29,046 bases of DNA. It comes from a virus. Location: the IMG/VR virus record IMGVR_UViG_3300048839_000409, positions 1-29,046 of that record. One strand, given 5' to 3'. The notes below the pieces were generated by a model that was not told the DNA's origin, made no database searches, and worked only from the letters and a program-made list of their open reading frames with translations. This document shows, in pieces, positions 12,214-20,224 of this stretch. Every line of letters begins with the position of its first letter. The stretch's first letter is position 1. The position numbers were made by a program, and so were the translations under genes.

Positions 12214-13887
12214 CTATTCGCTAATGACAGTCGCGTCAACTACTTTCGCACGTTCCAAATCAGCCTGTATCTTTTCGCGCAACTCGTCGGCCTCACGACT
12301 GCCGAGCGCGCATGCGGTGGCCACATCCACCCCGTAGCGGAAATAGAACCGCCGATAACTCTCCGTGGTGCCGCGACCCTGTTCGTGCTGCCAGCCTGCC
12401 CATAGCGCGATCGCTGAGCGCAGTTGCCCCTGGTGTTGCTGCCGCTCAATGTGGTTTTTCCGCGCAGCTAGTTGGGCGACGTGCGGCACGCCTTGCGGAA
12501 TCAGCGCCTGACCGTCCACCCTGGCGATTTCGCCGCGCAGCTTAGCGAGCACTGCCGGGTCAAGCTCAGTCAGATCGCCGTCCACACGATCCGGGCCTGA
12601 GCGATCAGCCGGCACCGGCATGTGACCGCACTCAGGGCAGCACGTCAGTACGCGCTCGTAGACGTTAGCGCACGGCACATCGTCCGGGCCGACGAAAAGG
12701 CATGTCCGCGTCGGAATCACATCGCTCGGTGCGCTGCGGCTCTTGCGCTCGCGGCGGTTCAGGCTCCACTCACGCGGGGCGTCGGGGAGGCCGTGGCGAG
12801 CCACATTACCAACGTGGTCGATGATCCAGCCGTATTGCTTACCGGGGGCTTTGGTCAGCGGCCGATTGAACTGCTGCACATAGAGGCCGTAACTAGCAGT
12901 CGGTCGCATCATGCTCATAACCTCCATGCCTGGCACATTCACACCTTCGCCATAGAGGTCAACGTTGACCAGTTGCAGCACGTCCCGCGCCTTGTAGCGC
13001 CGCATGATCGTTGAGCGAAGCCCTGCGGGGGTCTTGCCGGTCACAACTTCGGCGGGTACATCTTGCTTGCGGAATGCTTCGGCAGTTTCTACAGCTGCGT
13101 CCACGTCAACGCAGAAGGTCATGCCTCGCAAGCCCATGCATCTACGCTTGTACTCTGAAACAGCGTCACCTACGATGCGACTTGACTTGTGGACAGCCTT
13201 GCGAACCTGTTCCGGGTTGAAATCGCCTGACGCGGCAATCTTCACTTCACTCAAGTCAACGTCGCTCGGTGAGCACACGATTCGATAATCGGCGATGTAG
13301 TCTCGATCTATCAAATCGCGCGAAGATGGTCCGACATGCATGCGCTCAATCAGGCCATCAGCGTGTAACCCCAAACCTTTGCCATCGGCGCGCAGCGGGG
13401 TCGCCGTCAGCGCGGCAATCTTGGCTGAGGCGGGCAGTAGCGATGTTGCGCGGCCCCACAAATTTTCACGCAGGAGGTGGTGCCCTTCATCGACCAGTGC
13501 CAAGCCAATCGTGGCCAGCCATGGGTCGCGCGGATCAATGCCAGCCAATGTGTTCACACTGGCGATGGCCACTCGGGCGCCCTGGTCAATGTAGTTGACA
13601 CCGAGTTGCTCTAGATGCTCAACCACACACTCGCGTCGCAAAGCGTCGGAACCGATCACTCGATGCCTGATCCCTTCGGTTGCTAAGGCTGCTGACGCTT
13701 GTGACAACAGTTCAGTACGGTGCGCGATGACCACAGATGGCTTACCGAAGCGGCGGATCAGGTTCGCCATGACAACCGTTTTACCCGAGCGTGCAGGCAG
13801 CACCAACATGACCGAGCGAACCTCGGCCCAATTGTTCAGTGCAAAGTCGATCGCTTCGACTTGATAGTCACGAAGATTCGGGGTCAT
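12214..13887 (-). CDS. SF2 DEAD/DEAH-box helicase with zinc-ribbon C-terminus (557 aa)
   Basis: Conserved blocks in order: the Q-like RDYQVEAID (6-14), Walker A LPARSGKT (30-37), AHRTELL (motif Ia), DEGHH (133-137, motif II), TATP (161-164, motif III), and QQFNRPLTKAPGK (motif VI). The DHVGNVARHGLPD segment is followed by a Cys-rich zinc site with CxxxxxxxxC near residue 390 and CCPECG near 417. The C-terminal part has the VDGDLTELDP segment of phage helicases. It would unwind or remodel DNA in replication or recombination. Walker A has ARS where most relatives have TGS. It overlaps the HNH stop by 20 bases. Confidence 0.88.
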   Translation of the reverse strand: MTPNLRDYQVEAIDFALNNWAEVRSVMLVLPARSGKTVVMANLIRRFGKPSVVIAHRTELLSQASAALATEGIRHRVIGSDALRRECVVEHLEQLGVNYIDQGARVAIASVNTLAGIDPRDPWLATIGLALVDEGHHLLRENLWGRATSLLPASAKIAALTATPLRADGKGLGLHADGLIERMHVGPSSRDLIDRDYIADYRIVCSPSDVDLSEVKIAASGDFNPEQVRKAVHKSSRIVGDAVSEYKRRCMGLRGMTFCVDVDAAVETAEAFRKQDVPAEVVTGKTPAGLRSTIMRRYKARDVLQLVNVDLYGEGVNVPGMEVMSMMRPTASYGLYVQQFNRPLTKAPGKQYGWIIDHVGNVARHGLPDAPREWSLNRRERKSRSAPSDVIPTRTCLFVGPDDVPCANVYERVLTCCPECGHMPVPADRSGPDRVDGDLTELDPAVLAKLRGEIARVDGQALIPQGVPHVAQLAARKNHIERQQHQGQLRSAIALWAGWQHEQGRGTTESYRRFYFRYGVDVATACALGSREADELREKIQADLERAKVVDATVISE

Positions 13888-14560
13888 ACAGATTAGATTT
13901 CCTCAAGTTGTCGGATGCCGGTAAGCACTGCAAGTTCCAAGGTACGTGAAGCCCGCTTACAAGCCGACCCTTCAATGGAACTATGTGGTCAACATGGTGC
14001 GCAACGCCGCTAACCGATTCAATAAGTTTGGCGAGTTCGTAGAAGCCTAAGATGGCCTGCTGCTGCTCTTGTGATAGCCACTGAGGCATTCGCTGCTTCA
14101 AAAGTGCTCGTCGCTCTGCCGCATAAAAGCGAATTTTGTGTGAATTTCTATCAGCCCATTCGGCTCGCCTAGACTTTCTGTTAGAAGCGTGCCGCGCATA
14201 GCTATTGCGTTCTCTGCGTAAAAATTCGTCAATGTTCGCTTCACGGCGCGCTTTGTCCTGCGCGAGCTTTCGGTCACGGTTTCTTGAATACCATGATGCG
14301 TCGCACCGACTCTGTGCGCCCGGATTCTTATCGCGCCAGTTTGCGCTGTATTCAGCGTTCTTTCCGGGATTCGCTGCGTGCCACGCTTCAGCCTGCTTTC
14401 GACGCTTATCGACGTTGCGCAGATAGTGATCGCGGTTGCGTTGACGCATGCACAGCTTGCACTCAGCGCTAAGACCGTCGCGCATGCGCGAATTCTTGTG
14501 GAACATCGCTCCCCAAAATTCGTACTTGCAACCGTTGCAGCGCTTAAACACTATTGACAT
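13868..14560 (-). CDS. HNH endonuclease (230 aa)
   Basis: The ATG at 14560 gives a protein with an N-terminal zinc ribbon (Cys8-x2-Cys11 and Cys34-x2-Cys37), a basic Arg/Lys/Asp/Asn-rich spacer with repeated NRDK-type segments, and a C-terminal HNH site HHVDHIVPL (188-196) followed by NLQCLPASDNLRKSN, carrying the Asn and His of the beta-beta-alpha-metal fold. Such genes are often free-standing mobile nucleases. It heads the minus operon and its start lies inside a promoter for the opposite strand. No clear ribosome site is seen. The stop overlaps the helicase start by 20 bases. Confidence 0.85.
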   Translation of the reverse strand: MSIVFKRCNGCKYEFWGAMFHKNSRMRDGLSAECKLCMRQRNRDHYLRNVDKRRKQAEAWHAANPGKNAEYSANWRDKNPGAQSRCDASWYSRNRDRKLAQDKARREANIDEFLRRERNSYARHASNRKSRRAEWADRNSHKIRFYAAERRALLKQRMPQWLSQEQQQAILGFYELAKLIESVSGVAHHVDHIVPLKGRLVSGLHVPWNLQCLPASDNLRKSNLYDPESS

Positions 14561-14582
14561 GCCCGTCACTATGCCACACACT
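14554..14582 (+). promoter_or_regulatory. Promoter-like element with TGAC-N6-GTCA dyad
   Basis: TTGACA (14554-14559) is followed by a 17-bp spacer containing GTCACTA (14565-14571). The -10 element is weak (CACACT, 14577-14582). The TTGACA-N5-GTCACTA layout equals that at 9225-9253 and 16604-16632. The element overlaps the start codon of the minus-strand HNH gene, so divergent control is likely. Expected transcription start near 14590 favours ATG 14619 for the gene to the right. Confidence 0.5.
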
Positions 14583-14618
14583 AACGACTCCCGCAACTTT
14601 TTAACCACTGGGCAACAC

Positions 14619-15485
14619 ATGGACAACTTCACCGCACAACTCACCGTGAACAGCGCGATCATCACGATCAACACCAACACGCTCTCTGAGCTGACCGAGT
14701 TCGTTGAGCGCATCACCGCTGGCCCCAAGCAGGTCGAACTGTCGTTCGAGGACCGCCCCGATGTGGGCGCCCCGGAAGCCCCGCCGCTGCCGCCCACTGT
14801 GATGATCGAGCAGGCCACGGCGGCGCTGGCGTTTGGTGGAGCCCCCATGACCCCCGAGCAGATGGTCGCAGCACACCCCGCTGCGCCCGAGCTGCCGGGC
14901 CTGCCGGCTGATCTGCTGACCCCGCCCGCCGTCTCGGCCGATGTGGACAGCGCCGGCGTGCGCTGGGACGCCCGCATCCACAGTTCCACCAAGACCAAGG
15001 TGGCAAACGGCGAATGGCGCGCTCGCAAGGGTGCCGACCCGGCCCTGGTCGAACAGGTGCTGGCTGAGCAGAAGCAACTGGCTGCGCTGCCGGCTGCGCC
15101 TGCTGTCCCGGTGGCTGCGCCTGCTGTCCCGGTGGCTGCGCCTGCTGTCCCGGTGGCTGCGCCTGCTGTCCCGGTGGCTGCGCCTGCTGTCCCGGTGACT
15201 GCGCCTGCTGTCCCGGTGGCTGCGCCTGCTGTCCCGGTGACTGCGCCTGCTGTCCCGGTGGCTGCGCCTGCTGTCCCGGTGACTGCGCCTGCTGTGACCA
15301 AGTTCTCCGAGCTGTGCGATTGGCTCAACGGCCCGATGCTGGCCGTGCCGCCGAAGCTGAGCATGGACGATGTGGTCGCCGAGCTGAGCAAGCACGGCAT
15401 GAAGCAACTGCAAGACCTGATGATGCGCCAGGACTATGTGCCTGTCGTTCACCAGGGCCTGTCGGCACTCGTGGCCGGTCGCTGA
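14619..15485 (+). CDS. Recombination-operon protein with AAPAVPV repeat (288 aa)
   Basis: The first gene of the plus operon. The N-terminal 75 residues (QLTVNSAIITINTNTLSEL...) hold several beta strands. Then comes a Pro/Ala-rich linker, a conserved GVRWDARIHSSTKTKVANG module (about residues 110-130) with Trp and Lys, and a second linker of nine perfect heptapeptides AAPAVPV/TAPAVPV (21-bp units, 15093-15281) plus a partial copy. A C-terminal helical domain follows. I recall the WDARIHSS module beside DUF2800-type genes in other phages, without a known function. The start is chosen because it lies after the promoter. Confidence 0.7.
   Translation: MDNFTAQLTVNSAIITINTNTLSELTEFVERITAGPKQVELSFEDRPDVGAPEAPPLPPTVMIEQATAALAFGGAPMTPEQMVAAHPAAPELPGLPADLLTPPAVSADVDSAGVRWDARIHSSTKTKVANGEWRARKGADPALVEQVLAEQKQLAALPAAPAVPVAAPAVPVAAPAVPVAAPAVPVAAPAVPVTAPAVPVAAPAVPVTAPAVPVAAPAVPVTAPAVTKFSELCDWLNGPMLAVPPKLSMDDVVAELSKHGMKQLQDLMMRQDYVPVVHQGLSALVAGR
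15093..15296. repeat. 21-bp in-frame tandem repeat (AAPAVPV codons)
   Basis: Nine complete 21-bp units (GCTGCGCCTGCTGTCCCGGTG, differing only by the first base G or A) run from 15093 to 15281 and a partial tenth ends at 15296. The first-base change makes the unit start with Ala or Thr. The order is five Ala units, then Thr, Ala, Thr, Ala, Thr, so the 3-prime half has alternated through duplication of a two-unit block. Confidence 0.95.
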
Positions 15486-15488
15486 GCC

Positions 15489-16607
15489 ATGAGCGGCGCC
15501 CACGCAATCTTGGCCCCATCCAGCGCCGCTCGCACCGTCCAGTGCGACGGCTCTGTGGTGATGCAGCAACAGCACCCTGATCAGGGCGATGACACCGCGG
15601 CGCTGGAAGGTGAGGCGGCCCATTGGGTGCTGACCGACTGCGTGCTGGAAGGCGTGATTATTGAGGTCGGTGACGAGGCGCCCAATGGCGTGCGCGTCAC
15701 GTCCGAAATGATCACCGGGGCCGATCTGATGCTGCGCGACATTGTGGCCACGCTCGGCCCAGAGTGGCGCAGCTTGATCCGCATCGAGCAGCGCCTGCCG
15801 CCCGTGGTGACGCTGCATCCCGAGAACTGGGGCACGCCTGATGTGTACGCAGTCGTCGGCAACACGATCCATGTGTGGGACTACAAGTACGGCTACGGCT
15901 ACGTCGAGGTGTACGAAAACTGGCAGCTGATCAACTACTTCGCGCTGATCTTCTTGGCGCTGGGTCTGCATGATTGCGCTGTCAAGTTCACCATCGTGCA
16001 ACCGCGCAGCTATGGTCCCGAGGGTCCAGTCAGGCGCTGGGCAACCACAGCGGTTGCGTTGCGGGCGCATGTCAATGTGTTGCGCAATAGCTACGGTGCT
16101 GCGCTCGGCCCACAGCCCCGCCTGCGTGTCGGACCTGAGTGCGACCACTGCTCGGCCCGGCACGCTTGCCCAGAGCTGTTGCGGGCCGGTGCGCGCGCCG
16201 CCGACTATGTGCGCGGACCCCAGCCGTTCGATCTGTCACCGGCCGCGCTCGGTCGTGAGCTGACCCTGATGCGACAAACCGCTGAACTGATCAAGGCTCG
16301 CCAGTCAGGGCTCGAAGAGCAGGCGCTGCGTGCAATCAGGGCTGGTGCACAGGTGCCGGGCTATGCGGTTGGCCACGGCTCTGGCCGCCAGGCGTGGACG
16401 AAGCCTGCGGCTGCGGTGATCAACACCGGCAAGATGCTGGGTCTGGACATTGCCAAGCCGATCGAGCCGTTGACCCCCAAGCAGGCCATCGCACGCGGCA
16501 TGCCCGAGTCGCTGGTCGAATCCATGTCAACCACACCTGTCGGCGAGGCGAAGCTGATCGAAGAGGATCGCTCGCTGGCTGCGCGGGTGTTTGGCAAAAC
16601 TAATTGA
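15489..16607 (+). CDS. DUF2800 PD-(D/E)XK nuclease (372 aa)
   Basis: The protein opens with APSSAARTVQC and an EGEAAHWVLTD helix, then GTPDVYAV (Asp118), WDYKYGYG (Asp131 and Lys133) and NWQLINYFALI, which together match the PD-(D/E)XK core of the DUF2800 family. A CDHCSARHACPEL segment (about 218-230) fits the conserved four-cysteine region of the related Cas4/RecB-type nucleases. The family pairs with DUF2815 ssDNA-binding proteins and a phage polymerase in replication modules. The start is three bases after the preceding stop, and the enzyme would process DNA ends in recombination. Confidence 0.8.
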   Translation: MSGAHAILAPSSAARTVQCDGSVVMQQQHPDQGDDTAALEGEAAHWVLTDCVLEGVIIEVGDEAPNGVRVTSEMITGADLMLRDIVATLGPEWRSLIRIEQRLPPVVTLHPENWGTPDVYAVVGNTIHVWDYKYGYGYVEVYENWQLINYFALIFLALGLHDCAVKFTIVQPRSYGPEGPVRRWATTAVALRAHVNVLRNSYGAALGPQPRLRVGPECDHCSARHACPELLRAGARAADYVRGPQPFDLSPAALGRELTLMRQTAELIKARQSGLEEQALRAIRAGAQVPGYAVGHGSGRQAWTKPAAAVINTGKMLGLDIAKPIEPLTPKQAIARGMPESLVESMSTTPVGEAKLIEEDRSLAARVFGKTN

Positions 16608-16632
16608 CAGCCTCGTCACTAGCCTTTATATT
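16604..16632 (+). promoter_or_regulatory. Strong sigma70 promoter with TGAC-N6-GTCA dyad
   Basis: TTGACA (16604-16609), a 17-bp spacer and TATATT (16627-16632) form the best promoter in the window. The dyad TGAC (16605-16608)-N6-GTCA (16615-16618) covers the -35 and spacer. Its 5-prime end overlaps the last bases of the DUF2800 gene. It should start transcription near 16640, about 23 bases before the ATG of the ssDNA-binding protein. Confidence 0.75.
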
Positions 16633-16662
16633 TCGTTCACCATCAACCGCAAAGAGGATTTC

Positions 16663-17571
16663 ATGGCTACCGCACGAATCGAATTCACCACCCCCGTTGG
16701 CCGCCTGGTCGGCGGCTCGCTCTACAAGCCCAAGACCACCGACCAGAACGGTCAGCCGCGCATCATCAAGAACGGCCCGAACAAGGGCCAGCCGCACAGC
16801 TCGTTCGACTTCGGCGTCGCCATCCCCAAGGGTGGCGAACAGCACTGGTCGCAAACCGCCTGGGGTCAAATCATTTGGGGCGAAGGCAATCGCGCATTCC
16901 CGCAGTTCGCACAGCATCCGACTTTCGCCTGGAAGATCACTGACGGCGACGCCACCTCGGCCAAGAAGCCGGGCGGCAAGATTCCGCGCGAACAGACCGG
17001 CTACGCTGGCCACTGGGTTCTGTGGTTCAGCTCTGGCAGTGCGCCGCAAATCTGGAACGCCAACGGCTCGCAGCGCATCGTGGAAGAGGATGCCGTTAAG
17101 CTGGGCTACTACGTTCAGGTGTTCGGCAGCGTGGCCGGCAACGGCAGCACCGAGAGCCCCGGTGTCTATCTCAACCACAGCATGGTCGCGCTGAGCGCCT
17201 ATGGCGAGGTGATCCAGATGGGGCCTGACGTGGCCGCTGCCGGCTTCGGCAACGGTGTCGCACTGCCGCCCGGCGCGTCGGCCACACCGCCTGCCGGCTT
17301 CTCCCCGCCTGCGGCAGCTGGTGCTCCGCTGCCCGCTGCGCCCACGCCTCAGGCCGCCCCGGTGGCTCAGGTGCCCGTCATGCCGCAGCCTGGATTCGTG
17401 GCCGGCGCTGGTGCTGCGATGCCGATGCCGCCCGCTGTGGCCGCCCCGGTGGCTCCGCCCGCAGCCCCGGCGCATCAGATGACGCCAAAGGCCCAGGGCG
17501 CGAGCTACGAGTCGTTCGTCAGCCTGGGTTGGACTGACGCGCTGCTGCGTGAGCACGGCTACATGCTGTAA
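16663..17571 (+). CDS. ssDNA-binding protein, DUF2815-like (302 aa)
   Basis: The ATG at 16663 has AAAGAGG upstream. Residues 1-190 form the DUF2815-like core: IEFTTPVGRLVGGSLYKP, FDFGVAIPKGGEQHW, WKITDGD, GHWVLWFSSGSAP and VQVFGSVAGNGSTESPG. From about residue 200 the protein is a Pro/Ala/Gly-rich linker, ending in a conserved terminal segment (SLGWTDALLREHGYML) that may be the partner-contact tail, as in other SSBs. It would coat single-stranded DNA at the phage fork. Its own strong promoter, overlapping the DUF2800 end, suggests a high level of expression. Confidence 0.8.
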   Translation: MATARIEFTTPVGRLVGGSLYKPKTTDQNGQPRIIKNGPNKGQPHSSFDFGVAIPKGGEQHWSQTAWGQIIWGEGNRAFPQFAQHPTFAWKITDGDATSAKKPGGKIPREQTGYAGHWVLWFSSGSAPQIWNANGSQRIVEEDAVKLGYYVQVFGSVAGNGSTESPGVYLNHSMVALSAYGEVIQMGPDVAAAGFGNGVALPPGASATPPAGFSPPAAAGAPLPAAPTPQAAPVAQVPVMPQPGFVAGAGAAMPMPPAVAAPVAPPAAPAHQMTPKAQGASYESFVSLGWTDALLREHGYML

Positions 17572-17590
17572 GCCGTTTGCCCAAGAGCAC

Positions 17591-17623
17591 GCCCCCGATG
17601 CCTAGCGGCGACGGGGGCTTTCT
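17591..17623 (+). terminator. Intrinsic terminator (moderate)
   Basis: GCCCCCG (17591-17597) pairs with CGGGGGC (17612-17618), with an inner GCC-TAGC-GGC stem, followed by TTTCTATT. It lies 20 bases after the ssDNA-binding protein stop. The downstream genes are then reached by read-through. Confidence 0.65.
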
Positions 17624-17648
17624 ATTCTCAACAATGAAGGTGCGCACC

Positions 17649-17831
17649 ATGCGACTGTTCAAACTGTTCACCCGCCCGACTCACGGTGAAATGATCGCCC
17701 GCGAACTCGACGTAGCCCGCTGCGTGCTGCTGCGCTGGCAGGCGAACGCTGAAGCTGCGAACTACTCGGTGATGATGCTGCAAGAGCGCATCCAGCGCCT
17801 TGAGCAAATGCAGCGCGACGAGGTTAATTGA
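17649..17831 (+). CDS. Small coiled-coil protein (60 aa)
   Basis: The ATG at 17649 has AAGGTG upstream, and earlier starts in this frame would fall in the terminator. The product (MRLFKLFTRPTHGEMIAREL) ends in a helix with heptad-like Leu/Met spacing (MMLQERIQRLEQMQRDEVN). No domain is recognised. It resembles small phage proteins that lie between a terminator and the polymerase. Function unknown. Confidence 0.55.
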   Translation: MRLFKLFTRPTHGEMIARELDVARCVLLRWQANAEAANYSVMMLQERIQRLEQMQRDEVN

Positions 17832-17856
17832 CGCCACCAACAACCGAAAGGAAATC

Positions 17857-18177
17857 ATGATCAGCAGCGGAAAATTCAAAAGATTTGCGGCGATTGCCGC
17901 AGCGATGGCTGCATTTGCTCCGGCGATGCACCAAGGTGCCGTCAGCGTCGCCACCGAGGCCCAGCAATCCAAGGCGCCAGGTGCGCATCCGAGCGGCAAG
18001 GCTCTGGGCCTCAAGGAAGCCGCGAAGCGCAAGATCGAGGGCGCATTCTTTGGCGGCCACAGCAGCCGCGCCGGCGGCCGTACATTCCCTGGCTACGGCT
18101 GGTCCGTCGCGCACGACCGCCGCCAGGCGAAGAAGCGCCGCAACCAGGCCCGTAACCGCCGTGCGCAGCGCGGCTGA
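17857..18177 (+). CDS. Small basic protein with a hydrophobic N-terminal segment (106 aa)
   Basis: The ATG at 17857 has GAAAGGAAAT upstream. The N-terminus MISSGKFKRFAAIAAAMAAF is positively charged and then Ala-rich, as in a signal peptide, and could be a membrane or secreted segment. The C-terminal third (RRQAKKRRNQARNRRAQRG) is highly basic and fits nucleic-acid binding. The middle has YGWSVAHDRRQ. No family is recognised. It is followed nine bases later by the polymerase, with which it probably shares a transcript. Confidence 0.6.
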   Translation: MISSGKFKRFAAIAAAMAAFAPAMHQGAVSVATEAQQSKAPGAHPSGKALGLKEAAKRKIEGAFFGGHSSRAGGRTFPGYGWSVAHDRRQAKKRRNQARNRRAQRG

Positions 18178-18186
18178 AAGGGCAGC

Positions 18187-20190
18187 ATGCAAGTGTGGCC
18201 ACCGCTCCCACCGAAGCCCGAAGCCGAGTTCGATACCGAGTGCTACCCGAACTATTGGTTGCTCAAGGCGTGGCCGGCCGGCAGCTCAATGCGGTCCTGG
18301 CGGCTTCTAGCTGGTGAGCGGTTCACCCAGCATCAGGTCGCCGAGATTCAAACATTCTTCGGCACGCACACGGTCTACAGCTTCAACGGCTTGGGCTATG
18401 ACAACTGGATGATCGGCTATGCGCTTAGCGGCGCCACGCCCGAAGAGCTGAAGGTGATCAACGATCGCATCATCGTGGACGGCATCAAGCCCTGGGAGCT
18501 TGGCCTGCCGCGGTGGGAGCCTGCTGATCACATTGATCTGCGCGAGGTTGCGCCAGGTGACGGCTCACAGAAGCTCTATGCCGGCCGCATGCACAGCAAG
18601 ACCATGCGCGATCTGCCGTATGAGCCCGGCACGGTGCTGACGGATGAGCAGATCACCAACGTGGACGCCTACTGCGGCAATGACCTGGCCGTGCTGCGTG
18701 AGCTGAAAGAAGCCCTGCGCTCACCCGTCAAGCAGCGCGCGTCACTGGGTCAGCGCTACGGGCTGGAGCTGCGCAGCAAGTCGGATGCACAGGTCGCGGA
18801 GGCCGTGCTGCGCAAACGGTGCGAGATTGCCCTGGGCCGACGCATCTACACGCCTGACGTGGACTGGAATTTCTGCTTCAAATTCCGCGTACCAGGCTTC
18901 ATCAGCTTTGAGTTGCCGCAGTTGCGGCACGCGCTCAGCATTGTGCGTGACGCTGTGTTTCGCCTGGGCGGCAGCGGCAACGTCGAAATTCCGGATGACC
19001 TTGAAGGGCTTCAGGTCACGATCGGTCACACCACCTACAAGATGGGCGTTGGTGGCCTGCACAGCCAAGAGCAGCGCCTTGTGGTGCGCAGCGATGACCG
19101 CACAGTCATCCTCATGCCCGATGTGGCCAGCTACTACCCGCGCCTGATCCTCAATTCGGGCGAGTATCCGCCCGCGCTGGGCGAAGCGTTTGCCAAAGAG
19201 TATGAGTCGATCATCGAGGAACGACTGGCGAACAAGGCCCTGGCCAAGAAGCTCAAGCATGTTGGCGGCCCCGAGTACGAGGATGCCGTCACGGGCGACG
19301 CTGGCGGCAAGATCATGATCAACGGCACGTTCGGCAAGACCGGATCGGCCTTCAGCGTGCTGTTCGCGCCGACCATGCTGATCCAGACCACGCTGAGCGG
19401 CCAGTTTTCGCTGCTGATGCTGATCGAGTGGCTGGAGCTGAACGGCATCCCGGTCGTGTCGGCCAACACGGACGGCATTGTGCTGGCATGCCCGCGCGAC
19501 AAGCGGCACGCGGCCGAGTGGTTGATCGACCAGTGGCAGACGCGCACCGGCCTGACCATGGAGACTGAGGAATACGTGGCGCTCTATGCGCGCGATGTGA
19601 ATTCCTACTTCGCCATCAAGAGCCCTGACGATGTGAAGCGCAAGGGTGAATATGCGCTGTCCGGTCTGATGGCGAAGAAGAACCCTGACGTTGAAATTTG
19701 CTCGGACGCTGTGGCCGAGTTCCTGGCCAAAGGCACGCCGCTGCTGGTCACACTCGCCGGGTGCCGCGACATTCGCAAGTTTGTCACCATCCAGAAGGTC
19801 ACAGGCGGCGGCGTCAAAATGTGGGGTGACGGGCCGCGCAAGACCGATAAGGTGCGTGACATGATTCCTCGTATCGAAGCTCACGGCTGGGCCAAAGAGG
19901 GTCGCAAATGGCGCAATGGTGATCAGTTGCTGGACGCCCAGGCGGCCTACGCCAGCACCTACGCCCCACAGACGCCAGAATATCTCGGCAAGGTCGTGCG
20001 CTGGTACTACAGCACCCGCGCGCCTGGCCCGATCGTCTACGCCAAGCGCAACGCTGTGGTCAGCTTGTCTTACGGTGCTAAGCCGTGCATGACGCTACCC
20101 GATGAGTTCCCGCAGGACATTGACTATGCGTGGTATCTACGCAAATGCAACTCGATCCTGAACGACATTGGCTGGCAACCCCACGTTTGA
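18187..20190 (+). CDS. Family B DNA polymerase (phage type, 667 aa)
   Basis: Exonuclease motifs: Exo I FDTECY (Asp16, Glu18), Exo II NGLGYDN (67-73) and Exo III YCGNDLAVL (about 160-168). Polymerase motifs: A PDVASYYPRL (about 310-319), B KIMINGTFGK (about 375-384) and C ANTDGI (about 425-430). Motif C reads NTD where canonical PolB has DTD, but the second Asp, needed for metal binding, is kept. At 667 residues it is short. It should be the replicative polymerase. With the PrimPol-helicase and SSB it forms the replication set. AAAGGG gives a strong ribosome site. Confidence 0.9.
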   Translation: MQVWPPLPPKPEAEFDTECYPNYWLLKAWPAGSSMRSWRLLAGERFTQHQVAEIQTFFGTHTVYSFNGLGYDNWMIGYALSGATPEELKVINDRIIVDGIKPWELGLPRWEPADHIDLREVAPGDGSQKLYAGRMHSKTMRDLPYEPGTVLTDEQITNVDAYCGNDLAVLRELKEALRSPVKQRASLGQRYGLELRSKSDAQVAEAVLRKRCEIALGRRIYTPDVDWNFCFKFRVPGFISFELPQLRHALSIVRDAVFRLGGSGNVEIPDDLEGLQVTIGHTTYKMGVGGLHSQEQRLVVRSDDRTVILMPDVASYYPRLILNSGEYPPALGEAFAKEYESIIEERLANKALAKKLKHVGGPEYEDAVTGDAGGKIMINGTFGKTGSAFSVLFAPTMLIQTTLSGQFSLLMLIEWLELNGIPVVSANTDGIVLACPRDKRHAAEWLIDQWQTRTGLTMETEEYVALYARDVNSYFAIKSPDDVKRKGEYALSGLMAKKNPDVEICSDAVAEFLAKGTPLLVTLAGCRDIRKFVTIQKVTGGGVKMWGDGPRKTDKVRDMIPRIEAHGWAKEGRKWRNGDQLLDAQAAYASTYAPQTPEYLGKVVRWYYSTRAPGPIVYAKRNAVVSLSYGAKPCMTLPDEFPQDIDYAWYLRKCNSILNDIGWQPHV

Positions 20191-20193
20191 CAC

Positions 20194-20222
20194 TTGACGC
20201 GCTTCTAACGGTTTACTAATCT
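20194..20222 (+). promoter_or_regulatory. Possible promoter before the small membrane gene
   Basis: TTGACG (20194-20199) with a 17-bp spacer gives the weak -10 TAATCT (20217-20222). A second TTGACA lies at 20187-20192. The shared dyad (20225-20238) begins immediately after the -10 box, so here the site would block the start rather than the -35 box. Confidence 0.45.
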
Positions 20223-20224
20223 AG

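Noticed and set aside
13868-15400. HNH gene extended upstream to 510 aa
   Set aside because: The upstream part is antisense to the plus-strand 288-aa gene and shows only its repeat reversed. The ATG at 14560 gives the full HNH protein with its zinc ribbon at the N-terminus.
14601-16163. Long minus-strand frame (520 aa) across the recombination operon
   Set aside because: It is antisense to the DUF2800 and repeat-containing genes; high GC leaves such frames open, and its translation shows no domain.
16600-17556. Minus-strand frame of 318 aa opposite the ssDNA-binding gene
   Set aside because: It is antisense to a well-supported DUF2815-like gene and shows a His/Arg-rich shadow composition.
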